A stretch of 64,000 bases of DNA from assembly GCF_029543085.1 (NCBI RefSeq), contig NZ_CP119967.1, positions 5,557,001 to 5,621,000 of the forward strand. Direction: 5' to 3'. Positions 21,755 to 29,790 of this stretch are shown piece after piece. The notes beneath the pieces were generated by a model. That model was not told the origin of the DNA. It saw nothing but the letters and a program-made list of their open reading frames with translations, and searched no databases. Numbering within the stretch: position 1 is the first letter of the stretch; every line of letters starts with the position of its first letter. The stretch is from Pseudomonas sp. A34-9 (GTDB lineage: Bacteria > Pseudomonadota > Gammaproteobacteria > Pseudomonadales > Pseudomonadaceae). A program made the translations under genes and the position numbers.

Positions 21755-22012
21755 ATGACTTATTTGATCGACGCGTGGCTGGATCGCCCACACCCATACC
21801 TCAGAATCCTCCATCGGGAGACCGGTGAAGTCTGTGCGGTGCTTGAAGAAGAAGCCTTGCATGAACTGCAGGATCAGGGGGATCTTGACGTCAGCAGCCT
21901 GAATTCCAGTGAGCCGCTGGTGCTCAAGGAACTGGTGCGCAATCTGTTCCTGTTCTGCTACGCCCGGGCCTTGCGCCCTTCGCATGAACTGCATCACAAG
22001 ATAGAACTATGA
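21755..22012 (+). CDS. Small conserved Pseudomonas protein, probably iron-regulated (PA4570-like)
   Basis: 85 residues from ATG 21755 (MTYLIDAWLDRPHPYLRIL), which has GGAGATGAG at proper spacing; an in-frame ATG at 21740 is possible but lies on top of that site. No signal peptide, no metal-binding cluster; moderately acidic with a basic end. Its position after ispB and yjdM corresponds to PA4570 of P. aeruginosa, which I recall as induced by iron starvation. The Fur-box-like site just upstream supports the same control here. Function unknown. Confidence 0.75.
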   Translation: MTYLIDAWLDRPHPYLRILHRETGEVCAVLEEEALHELQDQGDLDVSSLNSSEPLVLKELVRNLFLFCYARALRPSHELHHKIEL

Positions 22013-22025
22013 AACACGGTAAAAC

Positions 22026-22113
22026 TGTAGGAGTGAGCCTGCTCGCGAATACTGATCAACAGCCAACACTTTTGTTGGCTGTCACACCGCCATCGCGAGC
22101 AGGCTCACTCCTG
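22026..22113. repeat. REPIN-like inverted REP pair
   Basis: Arms 22026-22048 and 22092-22113; the spacer holds its own inverted repeat (AGCCAACA / TGTTGGCT). It lies between the convergent small iron gene and fklB. Confidence 0.85.
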
Positions 22114-22143
22114 GATTAGCCCGCCATCAAGGCAGGCCAGGTC

Positions 22144-22761
22144 TTACAGAACGTCCAGCAGCTCGACGTCGAATACCAGAACGCTGTGCGGCGGGATGCT
22201 GCCAACGCCTTGAGCGCCGTAAGCCAGTTCGCTCGGCACGTACAGACGCCATTTGCTGCCGGCATTCATCAGTTGCAGGGCTTCGGTCCAACCGGCGATC
22301 ACGCCGCCAACCGGGAATTCTGCAGGCTGACCACGCTCGTAGGAGCTGTCGAATACAGTGCCGTCGATCAGGGTGCCGTGGTAGTGCGTACGCACCTGGT
22401 CTTCACGGGTCGGCTTGGCGCCGTCGCCCTGAGTCAGCACTTCGAATTGCAGGCCGGAAGCCAGAGTGGTGATGCCGTCACGCTTGGCGTTTTCAGCCAG
22501 GAAGGCCAGGCCTTCGCCAGCAGCGGCTTCAGCTTTGGCGGCCGCTTCGGCTTGCATGATCTCGCGGATCACTTTGAAGCTGGCGGACATTTCTTCCTGG
22601 CCAACACGGCTTTCCTTACCGGCGAACGCGTCGGTCAGGCCAGCCAGGATCGCGTCCAGGCTCACGCCCGGTGGCGGGTTGTCGCGCAGCTGGTCACCCA
22701 ACTGACGGCCGATGCCGTAGCTGACGCGGGTTTCGTCGGTGGACAGATTTACTTCGGACAT
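22144..22761 (-). CDS. fklB: FKBP-type peptidyl-prolyl isomerase (FklB/FkpA class)
   Basis: 205 residues. N-terminal dimerisation helices (VSYGIGRQLGDQLRDNPPPGVSLDAILAG) followed by an FKBP domain: VRTHYHGTLIDGTVFDSSY, GGVIAGWTEALQLMNAGSKW and IPPHSVLVFDVELLDVL. There is no clear signal peptide from the start MSEVNLSTDE, so it is expected in the cytoplasm like E. coli FklB. The frame upstream to 22950 lacks a start with a ribosome site. Confidence 0.92.
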   Translation of the reverse strand: MSEVNLSTDETRVSYGIGRQLGDQLRDNPPPGVSLDAILAGLTDAFAGKESRVGQEEMSASFKVIREIMQAEAAAKAEAAAGEGLAFLAENAKRDGITTLASGLQFEVLTQGDGAKPTREDQVRTHYHGTLIDGTVFDSSYERGQPAEFPVGGVIAGWTEALQLMNAGSKWRLYVPSELAYGAQGVGSIPPHSVLVFDVELLDVL

Positions 22762-22883
22762 GACACTGCTCCGCTGTGCGGACGGCCACAAGACTTGCCG
22801 TGCGTGCACAGCGCGTCCCGGCGCGCCCGGAACCAAAAGGGCGAGCAGACTAGCACAGATGTTCCAGCGATGGGACGCAGCGC

Positions 22884-23189
22884 CTACAGGGCTGAACGCC
22901 AGGCCAGCGGCACTTTCAGGCTTTCCTCGCCACTGGCACCCAAACCGCACATCTCATCGTGTACCGAGGTGTGTACGAGGTTGAACGGCAGCACCGGAAA
23001 GGCATGCAGCAAATCCCGGGCATGCTCCACTGAACGCAGTGTCAGCATGTTGCCCTTGAGATCGCTCAACGGATACGCCGCGCCATGCATCCGCGCTTCG
23101 AGCAGGTAAATCCCGCCTTCCATGGAGATCAGGTTCAGCTCATCAACCTTCCTGGCGATGGCAAACGCATTCAACTCTTGCAGGTTCAT
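22884..23189 (-). CDS. Conserved unknown protein (DUF6482-like)
   Basis: 101 residues. Start chosen at MNLQELNAFA because GAGGTG stands five bases upstream; an ATG two codons earlier lacks such a site. No membrane segment or signal peptide; it has MEGGIYLLEARMHGA and the YDE-like C-terminal HDEMCGLG. Small cytosolic family confined to pseudomonads and relatives, function unknown. In the PAO1 order it sits between fklB and the UPF0114 gene, as here. Confidence 0.75.
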   Translation of the reverse strand: MNLQELNAFAIARKVDELNLISMEGGIYLLEARMHGAAYPLSDLKGNMLTLRSVEHARDLLHAFPVLPFNLVHTSVHDEMCGLGASGEESLKVPLAWRSAL

Positions 23190-23266
23190 GAACACACCTC
23201 ACGCAGTGGCGAGCCAAGACCTCTACAGGGATATGCCCGCGCGCACCAAAGCACAAGCCACAAACG

Positions 23267-23306
23267 ACACCGCCCGTCTGTTTCGCAACAGACGGGCGGT
23301 GTTTTT
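23267..23306 (+). terminator. Strong 16-bp perfect hairpin with T run
   Basis: ACACCGCCCGTCTGTT (23267-23282), loop TCGC, then the exact complement to 23302, followed by TTTT (23303-23306). The T run is on the plus strand; it lies in the gap downstream of the leftward UPF0114 gene, so the T tract faces the wrong way for that gene. On the minus strand the stem is followed only by CGTTTG. Confidence 0.6.
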
Positions 23307-23324
23307 GCATTGATCAAAGATTGA

Positions 23325-23813
23325 TCAGTGCTTGGTGACCTTGTCCAGGTAACCCATGGCGAACGCCGAGACGACGAAGGTCATGTGGATGATCACGTAC
23401 CACATCAAGTGCTCGGGATCGACGTTCTTGGCATCCATGAAGATGCGCAGCAAGTGGATCGAGGAGATCGCCACGATCGAAGCCGCGACTTTCATCTTCA
23501 GCGAAGAAGAGTCCATGGTGCCCAGCCAGCTGAGCTTTTCCTTGCCTTCATCGATGTTCAGTTCAGAGACGAAGTTCTCGTAGCCGGAAATCATCACCAT
23601 CACCAGCAGGCCGCCGACCAGCGCCATATCGATCAGCGACAGCAGCACCAGAATCAGTTCCGATTCGGCCATCGAGAACACGCCGGGCAGGATGTGGAAA
23701 ACCTCCTGGAAAAATTTCAGTGCCAGCGCCAGCAGCCCGAGGGACAGGCCGATATAGATCGGCGCCAGCAGCCAGCGCGAGGCGTACATTGCATTTTCGA
23801 TAAAGCGTTCCAT
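23325..23813 (-). CDS. UPF0114 / TIGR00645 inner-membrane protein (YqhA-like)
   Basis: 162 residues with four predicted membrane helices ([75 protein letters not shown]). Family members occur across proteobacteria; function is unknown. It is divergent from the lipoprotein gene at 23968. Confidence 0.88.
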   Translation of the reverse strand: MERFIENAMYASRWLLAPIYIGLSLGLLALALKFFQEVFHILPGVFSMAESELILVLLSLIDMALVGGLLVMVMISGYENFVSELNIDEGKEKLSWLGTMDSSSLKMKVAASIVAISSIHLLRIFMDAKNVDPEHLMWYVIIHMTFVVSAFAMGYLDKVTKH

Positions 23814-23967
23814 TGAATCTCACACAGGGGGGCTGGAAATGGCGGCGAGTATACCAGTCCCCCATGACAGCCAGAAACTGCCCGAAAATCCGCTACCTGC
23901 GCGTGTGGGTGTTTTTTTTCTGCTAGTGTCCAAACCATTGACAGCCCAGTGACTGTAGACAGGACGT

Positions 23968-25803
23968 GTGGAAATGGATGTGCGATTACCGATAACGACG
24001 GCCGGAATCTGCCTTGCTCTGTTGATCAGCGGTTGCTCGCCCGGCGACGAGAAACACGCCGCCAGCCTTGAAGAAAAAACGGCAAAGTTCGAACAGTCAC
24101 TGGACGCCATCACCGATCCAAAACTCAAGGACGCCATCACTGAACTCGGCGGCTCGCTGCTGCTGCTCGAACGGGCGCAGATCAAACTCAACGACAATCC
24201 ACCGCGCACCGAATACGGTGAAGACGCCCTCGCCGTGCTCAGGCACTACCCTGCCCCGCAGACGTTGGTCGATACCTTCATCAATGGCCTGTTCGTGCTG
24301 CACAAGGACGCCAGCTCCGATTACCTCACTGATCTGCAACCGGTGTTCCCGTTCAACCTGAACATTCCCGGCGGTTTCCTGTTCCCCCATGGCGTGGAAT
24401 GGCAGTCGGTGACCTTGAGCAACAAACGCGTGATCGCTTATCAGCCGGAATGGTCGGAAACCGATCCGGGCATTCAGCTCAGCCCTTCCAGCTCCAACGT
24501 CACCAACCCCGATGACCTGACCGTGACCTATCCGTTCATTGATGGGCTGAACGTGGACAAGAAGTCCCTGCCGCAACCGGTCAGCCTGCAAGGCCGGATC
24601 GAAGTCATCGCACCGCGGCGCCTGTACAGCTTCGACCTGACGCAAAAAGACGTCGGCCAGACCCGCACCAACGACAATCTCAGCGTCAAACTGCTGAAGC
24701 TTGAAAACAACTACGCCGAGGTCGAATTCAGCAACAACCTGCCACTGGCCGCGGAAGTCGCCGATGCCCAGCTCAATCCGCTCATCGTTCAGGCCCGGGA
24801 CAAGACCGGGCAGTATCTGGTCCGCGCCGGCTCGATAAACGAAAGTCCGGAGCAAGTGTCCTTCTACCAGAAACAACTGGCGTACCTGCAACAGCAGAAA
24901 GGCTGGAGCGACACGCTGGAAAAACAGCTCACACAAGAGCAGCAGGATTTCGAGCAGAAACACCCGCGTCGCTACAACAAGGTCTATTTCAATGGCCCGA
25001 TCGAAACCCTTGAAGTCAGCGTGCTGGATTTTTCCTCGGCGACCGTGACGCGCAAAGCGCTGGATCTGCCGATTCGTACGTTCAATCAGCACACGACGGA
25101 GAAAGCCATCCAGCCGCTGGATCCGTCAGTGACGGTGTACGACGATCTGGCGGTCAACTGGCTCAAGGGCGCGAGCCTGACCGAAGAACAATTGAAGGCG
25201 GGGATCCGCATCCATCAATCCGTGGAAGAACCAAGCGCTGCACGCATTGAGTTTTCCCATCGCCGTACATTCAATGACGAATTGCTGGGCGATGACTTCA
25301 GTCCGGGCGTCAGCCCTGTGACGTTCTTCACCGAAAAGCGCAGTGGCAAGCTCGATGAACCGATCGAACTGCCACCCGAGGCGTATCAAGTCGATCCACT
25401 TCGCGCGACGATCACTTACGACTTGAATCTGTTCCCGGAAACCCCGGCAATTGCTGTCGGCTCCATGCCGTTGTTTCTCGCCACAGTGGCCAAACAGGCA
25501 TACGACGCCAAGTCATTGCCCAAAGGCCTGGAGATCAAGAACAACCAACTGGTGGTGGATCTGAAGCTGTTCCCGCCCAACGAGTGGCGCTTCTTCGTCA
25601 AAGACGACAGCGGCAATTATCTCAAGCAGATCCTTTCGGTCAGCCACGATGCGAGCGCAGAAGGCCCGGCGTTGTTGGGCGTGCATTACTTTTATGGCCA
25701 CCCCACCCAAGTGGAAACCTATCAGCGAACCGACCTCGCCACCGTGCAATACGGCTTTGAGGTCAAACTCGACAAGGCGCAGCAGCCTGATGCTGCCCCT
25801 TGA
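23968..25803 (+). CDS. Large lipoprotein of unknown function
   Basis: 611 residues. A GTG at 23968 has AGGAC upstream; an ATG at 23974 is the alternative. The N-terminus is a lipoprotein signal: ITTAGICLALLISGC with Cys23 as the lipidated residue. The mature part is rich in Asp, Glu and Gln, with a coiled-coil-like stretch (residues 40-75) and a Lys/Gln-rich helix near 305-330 (QQKGWSDTLEKQLTQEQQDFEQK). No recognised enzyme motif. It has no close cotranscribed neighbour. A periplasmic or envelope role follows from the lipobox only. Confidence 0.75.
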   Translation: MEMDVRLPITTAGICLALLISGCSPGDEKHAASLEEKTAKFEQSLDAITDPKLKDAITELGGSLLLLERAQIKLNDNPPRTEYGEDALAVLRHYPAPQTLVDTFINGLFVLHKDASSDYLTDLQPVFPFNLNIPGGFLFPHGVEWQSVTLSNKRVIAYQPEWSETDPGIQLSPSSSNVTNPDDLTVTYPFIDGLNVDKKSLPQPVSLQGRIEVIAPRRLYSFDLTQKDVGQTRTNDNLSVKLLKLENNYAEVEFSNNLPLAAEVADAQLNPLIVQARDKTGQYLVRAGSINESPEQVSFYQKQLAYLQQQKGWSDTLEKQLTQEQQDFEQKHPRRYNKVYFNGPIETLEVSVLDFSSATVTRKALDLPIRTFNQHTTEKAIQPLDPSVTVYDDLAVNWLKGASLTEEQLKAGIRIHQSVEEPSAARIEFSHRRTFNDELLGDDFSPGVSPVTFFTEKRSGKLDEPIELPPEAYQVDPLRATITYDLNLFPETPAIAVGSMPLFLATVAKQAYDAKSLPKGLEIKNNQLVVDLKLFPPNEWRFFVKDDSGNYLKQILSVSHDASAEGPALLGVHYFYGHPTQVETYQRTDLATVQYGFEVKLDKAQQPDAAP

Positions 25804-25839
25804 AGAGCAAGATCAACCGATCACAGCCTGCGCCAGCGC

Positions 25840-26154
25840 CTAGAGGGCGCGGCCACGGCCACCGTTGATCTGCCGCAGCTGAGCTTGCAGGTGCAGACTC
25901 CAGATCTGCGGATCGTCGGCCAGTTCGTAGCCATGCAGGGTCAGACTTTCGACAATGGTGTCGAGTATCGATTCGGCGGCGACCGGCCCATGAAACGGGC
26001 CCTGGGCTTTGATGGCGGAAGGTTGTTCACCGGCCATGCCGGCCGCGAAGAGTAGCGTCCACATGCCGTTATCGCCGGCCAACGGCTTGATCGCGCATTC
26101 GATACGGGTCACAAGACCCAGGCATTGACGGGTGAGGCAGAGGTTGCGCGACAT
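25840..26154 (-). CDS. Conserved hypothetical protein (PA4575-like)
   Basis: 104 residues: MSRNLCLTRQCLGLVTRIECAIKPLAGDNG at the start, ends in GRGRAL. No signal peptide, TM segment or known motif; several Cys near the N-terminus could bind metal but show no CxxC pair. It corresponds in position to PA4575 of P. aeruginosa, upstream of the Lon-like gene. Confidence 0.65.
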   Translation of the reverse strand: MSRNLCLTRQCLGLVTRIECAIKPLAGDNGMWTLLFAAGMAGEQPSAIKAQGPFHGPVAAESILDTIVESLTLHGYELADDPQIWSLHLQAQLRQINGGRGRAL

Positions 26155-26356
26155 GGCGGCGACCCTCGGTGAAGCCGGTATTCAGCCCCCACGGGAGGAC
26201 TGGCTCGATCCAGTGATACTGTCGATATCCTTGAGCTGAGGATAGAAGAAAAGTCCGCTGCGCAAGCCGAATGGAACCAGAAGGCGCCGAATGGTCATTG
26301 TGTGAATATTGGCGTCAGAGTTGTGGCGAATTTTCGATGAATTCACACAAAACAAA

Positions 26357-26446
26357 TGTGGGAGCGAGCCTGCTCGCGAATGCGGAGCGTCAGGCAACTT
26401 ATTCGTCGTCTGATACAGCGCTTTCGCGAGCAGGCTCGCTCCCACA
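26357..26446. repeat. REPIN-like inverted REP pair
   Basis: Arms TGTGGGAGCGAGCCTGCTCGCGA (26357-26379) and its exact complement (26424-26446), spacer 44 bp. It occupies most of the 312-bp gap between two leftward genes (26155-26466); nothing else was recognised there. Confidence 0.9.
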
Positions 26447-26466
26447 GTTTTTGACCGCGTTAAAGC

Positions 26467-28905
26467 TTAAGCCGGTTTGGCCTCGGCCAGCGCTTCCTGG
26501 GCCAACTCCTTCTCGGCTTCCTTGAGGTCTTCTTCGCTGATCATCTCAGCGATGTCGCGCAAGCGCTCGACCACCCGTGCGTTGATACTGCCTTCGGGGA
26601 ATTCGCCATCGGCATTCGGCTCACCGGCCGGCTCGCCCACCAACAAGCTCAACGCCTCGTCGGCCTGACGCACTGCGTAGACGTGGAACTGCCCGGCACG
26701 CACCGCCGCCAGGACTTTCTCATCCAGCATCAGCGTGGCGACGTTGGCCTGCGGAATGATTGCGCCCTGCTCGCCGGTCAGCCCGCGTGCCTCACAGAGA
26801 CGGAAGAAGCCTTCGATCTTCTCGTTGACCCCACCGACGGCCTGCACTTCGCCAAACTGGTTGATCGATCCGGTGATCGCAAAGCACTGCTTGAGCGGGG
26901 TTTTCGACAGCGCCGAAATCAGCGTGCACGCTTCGCCCAGCGACGCACTGTCGCCATCGACGTAACCGTACGACTGCTCGAGCGCGATGCTCGCGGAAAT
27001 CGCCAGCGGGAATTCCTGAGCGTAACGGCTGCCCAGATACCCGGTGAGGATCATCACGCCCTTGGAGTGAATCGGCTGACCAAGGTTGACCTCGCGCTCG
27101 ATGTCGACAATGCCGCTGCCGCCCGGGTACACCGTGGCGGAAATCCGCGCCGGTACACCGAACGCCGAATCACCGACTTCAAGTACGGTCAAACCATTGC
27201 ACTTGCCGACTGCCGCGCCATCGGTGTCGATCAGGATGATCCCGGCGAGCATATCGTCGAGAATCCGCGCCGACACACGCCCGGTGCGCGTGGCTTTGGC
27301 TTTCAGCGCACGTTCGATATGCCCGGCATCGGTCATTTCGTCGCCGGCCAGATGACGGATGAAATCCGCTTCGCTGACCAGTTGGAACAGATCACCGATG
27401 CGTGCCGACAAACGCCCCTGATGCTCGGCCAGCCGTGCACTGTAAGTCGCCAGACGCGCCACCGCATCGGCGGTCAGCGGGGCCATGCCTTCTTCCGACG
27501 TGCGGGTTTTCAGCAGTTGGGCAAATTGCTCCAGGCTCTCGTCGACCATCGGGATGTCTTCGTCGAAATCGACCAGAACGCGGAACATCTCCTGGAAGTC
27601 CGGATCGAGGTCCTGCAGCGTGTAATACAGCGACCGCGCACCGATGATGATAACTTTGACCTGCAGCGGAATGTGCTGCGGGTTGAGGGTCACCGTGGCG
27701 AAGCGGCCCATCTCGCCCAGCGGCGATTCCATTTTCAGCTTGCGCGATTGCAGGGCGCGTTTCAGCGCGTCCCACACGAACGGCTCGCCAAGCATTTTCT
27801 CTGCTTCAAGAATAAGGAAACCGCCGTTGGCGCGGTGCAAGGCGCCCGGACGCAACTGACGATAGGTGGTGTAGAGCGCGCCCTGATCGGTGGTGTATTC
27901 GATACGGCCGAACAGGTTTTCGTAAGTCGGGTGTGGCTCGAAAACGACTGGCGCCCCGCCGCTGGAAGGATGACCGACCACCAGGCTGGGTGCGTACTGC
28001 TCTTCCAGCAGTTTGCGCGCGACGGCGTCGGTCTTGCTGTCGTCGACCAGTTGCTCGACCACGGTTTTCAGCAAGTAGACCTGCATGGCTTGCAGGTAAC
28101 CGCAGACCGCAGCGTTCTCGGCGTATTTCTCCGACAGCGGCGACAGCAATGGCTGCAGCGCCAACGTGATGGTTTCTTCGTTGAGCGAACGCAGTTGATT
28201 GTTCGACTCGCGCTTCCATTGCGGCAGGCTGGCGAGTTCTTCGTTCAGGCGCTCTTCGAGGCCGGAGATGTCTTCGTGAAAACGCTCGCGATCGGCTTCC
28301 GGCAACTGGGCGAATTCGGCTTCGTCCAGCGCTTTACCGTCAAGCATCGGCGTGAAGGCAACGTTGCTGCTGTCGCGGTACAGGGCGACGTCTTTTTCCA
28401 GGGCCAGACGCTCGATAACGTCGAGGGCCTTGTCATAGCGCTGGTTGAAGCCGCGGTCGATGGCGCTTTTCTTTTGTTGGTAGGACGGATGCTCGAACAC
28501 CGCTGGAAACGTTGCCAGCAGGTTGTCGATCAAGCCGTTGATGTCACCGATAAAGACGCCGGCAGTGCCTGAAGGCAATTCCAGGGCTCGCGGCTCGCGT
28601 GGCTCGTCGAAATTATTGACGTAGACCCAGTCGGCCGGGGTCTGCAGGCGTTTGCCTTCAGCCTTCAGGTAGCGTTTGACGAACGAGAAACGGCCGGTGC
28701 CGGGCTCGCCCATGACGAAAACGTTGTAACCGGGGCGTGGCATGGCCACACCGAACTGCAAGGCTTCGACCGCGCGTTCCTGGCCGAGCACACCGCGAAA
28801 GGGCTCCAGATCATTGGTGGTAGTGAAGCTGAACTGTTCAGCGGAAAACGGACGGGTCAGCGCTTCAGGCGCAAGACGCAAGCTGGCAGCAACAGGATCA
28901 GGCAT
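26467..28905 (-). CDS. Lon-family ATP-dependent protease (AAA+ / Ser-Lys peptidase), not classical Lon
   Basis: 812 residues. The C-terminal peptidase domain is clear: Ser653 in GDSAS and Lys696 in VNEKIEGFF are 43 residues apart, the spacing of the E. coli Lon catalytic dyad (S679/K722). The N-terminal ATPase part has a Walker A-like GEPGTGRFSF in which the usual Lys is Arg, and LRPGALHRANGGFLILEAEKML as the Walker B/sensor region. It lacks the Lon N-terminal substrate domain and fits the PA4576-type, LonB-like family. Substrates unknown; it is likely cytosolic. Confidence 0.88.
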   Translation of the reverse strand: MPDPVAASLRLAPEALTRPFSAEQFSFTTTNDLEPFRGVLGQERAVEALQFGVAMPRPGYNVFVMGEPGTGRFSFVKRYLKAEGKRLQTPADWVYVNNFDEPREPRALELPSGTAGVFIGDINGLIDNLLATFPAVFEHPSYQQKKSAIDRGFNQRYDKALDVIERLALEKDVALYRDSSNVAFTPMLDGKALDEAEFAQLPEADRERFHEDISGLEERLNEELASLPQWKRESNNQLRSLNEETITLALQPLLSPLSEKYAENAAVCGYLQAMQVYLLKTVVEQLVDDSKTDAVARKLLEEQYAPSLVVGHPSSGGAPVVFEPHPTYENLFGRIEYTTDQGALYTTYRQLRPGALHRANGGFLILEAEKMLGEPFVWDALKRALQSRKLKMESPLGEMGRFATVTLNPQHIPLQVKVIIIGARSLYYTLQDLDPDFQEMFRVLVDFDEDIPMVDESLEQFAQLLKTRTSEEGMAPLTADAVARLATYSARLAEHQGRLSARIGDLFQLVSEADFIRHLAGDEMTDAGHIERALKAKATRTGRVSARILDDMLAGIILIDTDGAAVGKCNGLTVLEVGDSAFGVPARISATVYPGGSGIVDIEREVNLGQPIHSKGVMILTGYLGSRYAQEFPLAISASIALEQSYGYVDGDSASLGEACTLISALSKTPLKQCFAITGSINQFGEVQAVGGVNEKIEGFFRLCEARGLTGEQGAIIPQANVATLMLDEKVLAAVRAGQFHVYAVRQADEALSLLVGEPAGEPNADGEFPEGSINARVVERLRDIAEMISEEDLKEAEKELAQEALAEAKPA

Positions 28906-29206
28906 CGGGCTTCCTTAACAATCAGGCGGGGCAGATAGCGGCATTCTGGCGCCGCCCGTGCCCCACTGGCAAGGCGCGCCATGTGACAAAGCATAGACAA
29001 CCGGCCAGCCCGGCGGCGCGCCCCCTGAAACCGGGGTTATGACCGAATCTTTTGTAAAAAATCACGGAACCCTCGGAACATGCCTAAACTCCAAAATGCG
29101 CGGCTGGAACTAATACCGGCCCACTGGCTTCGTTTTGATCTGTTTCGTACAGAGCTTGGGGGGCCAGAACCCTGTCCATTGGTATGCACACAAAGAGAAA
29201 AAAGCT
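28906..29206. other. Divergent promoter region between the Lon-like gene and the DUF3015 gene
   Basis: 301 bp without a supported gene. An AT-rich stretch (TTTTGTAAAAAATCA, 29049-29063) may hold promoter elements for either side; no consensus pair or operator could be defined. Confidence 0.35.
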
Positions 29207-29695
29207 ATGAAACGGATTCTTCTCGGTACTCTCTTCACCGCTGTATCCATCAACGCAATGGCGCAAGCTCCAGGCGGCCCGGATTGCGGTTGGGGCAACA
29301 TGCTGTTCGAAGGTCAGCGTGGCACCCCGGCGCACTTCCTCGCTTCCACCACCAACGGCACCTCCGGTAACGCTACCTTCGGTATGACCTCCGGCACCAA
29401 CGGCTGCTCGACCAATGCATCGCTGACCTACGGCGGCAAATCCTGGTTTGCCATGAATGGCATGATGAACGAGCTGTCCGAAGACATGGCCAAAGGCAAC
29501 GGCGAAGCGCTGACGACTTATGCCGTGGTACTGGGCGTGGCGCCGGAAGACCGTGCGCATTTCGCTGCCGTGACTCACGAGCACTTCCAGCAGATCTTCA
29601 GCAAGGCTGACGTGACCGCTGAAGACGTGCATACCAACACCCTGGCCGTACTGAAATCGGATCCTCGTCTGGCCAAGTACGCAACTCAGGCTTAA
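29207..29695 (+). CDS. DUF3015 secreted protein
   Basis: 162 residues. Signal peptide MKRILLGTLFTAVSINAMAQ, then the DUF3015 pattern PGGPDCGWGNMLFEGQRG, TSGTNGCSTNASL and a helical C-terminus (EHFQQIFSKADVTAEDVHTNTL). Two Cys likely form a periplasmic disulfide. The start at 29207 is set by the signal peptide; the open frame reaches back to 29135. The role is unknown. It is followed by a terminator and then by the DUF4105 gene in the same direction, as in P. aeruginosa. Confidence 0.88.
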   Translation: MKRILLGTLFTAVSINAMAQAPGGPDCGWGNMLFEGQRGTPAHFLASTTNGTSGNATFGMTSGTNGCSTNASLTYGGKSWFAMNGMMNELSEDMAKGNGEALTTYAVVLGVAPEDRAHFAAVTHEHFQQIFSKADVTAEDVHTNTLAVLKSDPRLAKYATQA

Positions 29696-29706
29696 GCTCG
29701 ACCCCG

Positions 29707-29739
29707 CCCGCTTCCTTCGGGAAGCGGGTTTTATTTTTT
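29707..29739 (+). terminator. Terminator after the DUF3015 gene
   Basis: CCCGCTTCC-TTCG-GGAAGCGGG hairpin followed by TTTTATTTTTT. Confidence 0.9.
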
Positions 29740-29790
29740 CGGCCCGTCCCTCTTTGGGTCTTTATTTCTTTCCTGTTCAAGTTGCCGACT

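Noticed and set aside
26182..26445. Open frame beginning MGASLLAKA on the minus strand
   Set aside because: The reading is the translation of REP arms (MGASLLAKA / SRAGSLPH). The same phrase appears in frames at 34208-34448 and 46033-46365, so it is repeat-derived, not a gene.
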